A DNA stretch of 64,000 nucleotides from contig NW_022985166.1 in NCBI RefSeq assembly GCF_010093535.1, positions 1,008,537 to 1,072,536 on the forward strand, written 5' to 3'. A model generated the notes under the pieces. It was not told where the DNA came from. It did no database searches and worked only from the letters and a program-made list of their open reading frames with translations. Positions 62,879 to 64,000 of this stretch are shown here, piece by piece. The position numbers and the translations under genes are program-made. The stretch comes from Lindgomyces ingoldianus. Taxonomy: Eukaryota > Ascomycota > Dothideomycetes > Pleosporales > Lindgomycetaceae. Positions within the stretch are counted from its first letter, which is position 1. Every line of letters starts with the position of its first letter.

Positions 62879-64000
62879 ATGGAAGGGGCAGATTCGCCAC
62901 TTGTCCTCGATCATCTTCACAGAATGGCGCAAAGCAATAGCCCACGGTCCTCAAAACAGTCATTTTTCCACTGTCCTCGCAACTTCCGACCTCAATATCA
63001 TGTCAGCGGGATCCCTCTACACTCTTTCATTTCCAAGGAACCATCACTCGCACAACGCCTCGATCATACGGGGAGACGCCGCTTCGGGTCCCTGCCAAAA
63101 GGCAAGGGTATGGAGAGGAGTGAGCCTGCTGCCCCCTCAAAGTGGCATGACGAAGTGGTGGAGAGTGAAATGGTAGCAGTATGTGAGAACGACTCATTGA
63201 CCAGCCAGTCCGAGCAGGGAACAACCGTCCAGATTTCGATCGAACATCCACAGTCTCAAATCCCAAATCCAATCTCTCAGCACAGGAAGGGGCGGTCTCC
63301 AAAGCAGTCTCTTCCCCTCATAAAGCGTCAACGAAATGCGACAGAGTCTCAGGGAACCCCCACGTCGGATCGAACATCAATCATTCCGGCTGTTCCTGAA
63401 TCGTCAACAAACCCCCAGCCAAACGAGATTACGGTACCTCAACAGCCGATATATCAAGAGGAGAACAGGGAAGGGAAGCATGGAAGACCGCGGTCGTTAT
63501 CTATTACGCGTGCAGGGGTGTACTTGAAAAGAAGTTTATCAAAATTGAAATATTTCGGGTCGAAACCCAGAAATTCTCAAGAGTATGAGGCCTCGGCAGT
63601 GTCCATGTTCCCAACCCCATCAGTGGTGAGCTATTAGGAGGTTCCGCAAGTGTGAGAAGAAGCATATTAACGCACGTTCAGTGTTGTGTCTCTACCCCGC
63701 CCGCGATTCCTAGACCTCAACAAGGCCATGACGAGGCAGTACGGTCATCTATTCCCAAGCCTCAACCTAGGTCCTCAAAGGTTCTACTTCCGCCTTTCAG
63801 CATTTATCCAACCCCTGCTACATCTTTTACGATGACGAAAATTCCGAAGCCTCAGCTAGTAGTACCCGATACCTCAGAGTCAAGAAGGCGTAAGGTCTCC
63901 TCAGTCTCCTCAGCTGTTTCGCATCCCCCTGGTAAAGCAGCCTTATCACACAATATACTGAAAAGGAGGCTAGTCATCATCCCGAAGCCGCTACCGCCAA
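62879..64000 (+). CDS. Ser/Pro-rich hypothetical protein, truncated by window end
   Basis: A plus-strand gene starts at or before ATG 62879 (MEGADSPLVLDHLHRMAQSN). The first frame runs to a stop at 63635-63637. A GTGAGC donor near 63627, a TATTAAC branch and a GTTCAG acceptor give a ~64-nt intron, after which the frame stays open to the window end (CCVSTPPAIPRPQQGHDEA to RRLVIIPKPLPP). The product is rich in Ser, Pro, Lys and Gln with no recognised domain; repeated IPKPQ motifs occur (SSIPKPQPRS, MTKIPKPQLVV). The 5' end is uncertain, since an ATG at 63000 in another frame could be a separate first exon. The 3' end lies outside the window. Confidence 0.5.

Overview
The window looks like a euchromatic contig of a filamentous ascomycete (Pezizomycotina; a leotiomycete-like fungus is my guess, not something I can prove). 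Nearly every gene is cut by short introns of about 46-77 nt with GT..AG ends and CTAAC/CTGAT-type branch points. The gene set is typical of such fungi: pentafunctional AROM, Zn2Cys6 factor, F-box protein, HET remnant, MBF1, neutral trehalase. The supplied reading frames stop at introns, so I rebuilt the gene models by joining exons with matching phase. Exon coordinates are given in each entry.

Layout. 0.3-10 kb: a secreted protein, a Zn2Cys6 regulator divergent from a SAM methyltransferase, a pyroglutamyl-peptidase-like enzyme and a probable GPI-anchored protein. 10.4-15.4 kb: AROM, the five central steps of the shikimate pathway. 17-22 kb: an F-box protein and a DUF6594-like membrane protein. 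22-32 kb: an accessory island with four divergent retropepsin-like (aspartyl-protease-fold) genes. Two keep the DTG motif and two have lost it. One is fused to a membrane segment and a fungal C2H2 module. 32-44.4 kb: housekeeping genes: NADP-isocitrate dehydrogenase, a histidine phosphatase/phosphoglycerate-mutase-like protein, eIF3i, an SH3 protein and C1-tetrahydrofolate synthase. 44.4-51 kb: gene-poor DNA with decayed repeats, small or low-complexity proteins and a HET pseudogene. 51.6-57 kb: MBF1, neutral trehalase and a conserved-looking hypothetical gene. 57-64 kb: AT-rich, mostly non-genic DNA with a roughly 409-bp palindromic repeat element, and the start of a Ser/Pro-rich gene that runs off the end.

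Functional links. AROM (chorismate supply), C1-THF synthase (one-carbon units), NADP-IDH (NADPH and 2-oxoglutarate), eIF3i (translation), MBF1 (coactivator) and trehalase (stress sugar mobilisation) are independent housekeeping functions; there is no biosynthetic cluster. The feature most deserving follow-up is the retropepsin-like island, including the 836-residue membrane/retropepsin/C2H2 fusion. All family assignments are from motif recognition by eye; no database search was run.
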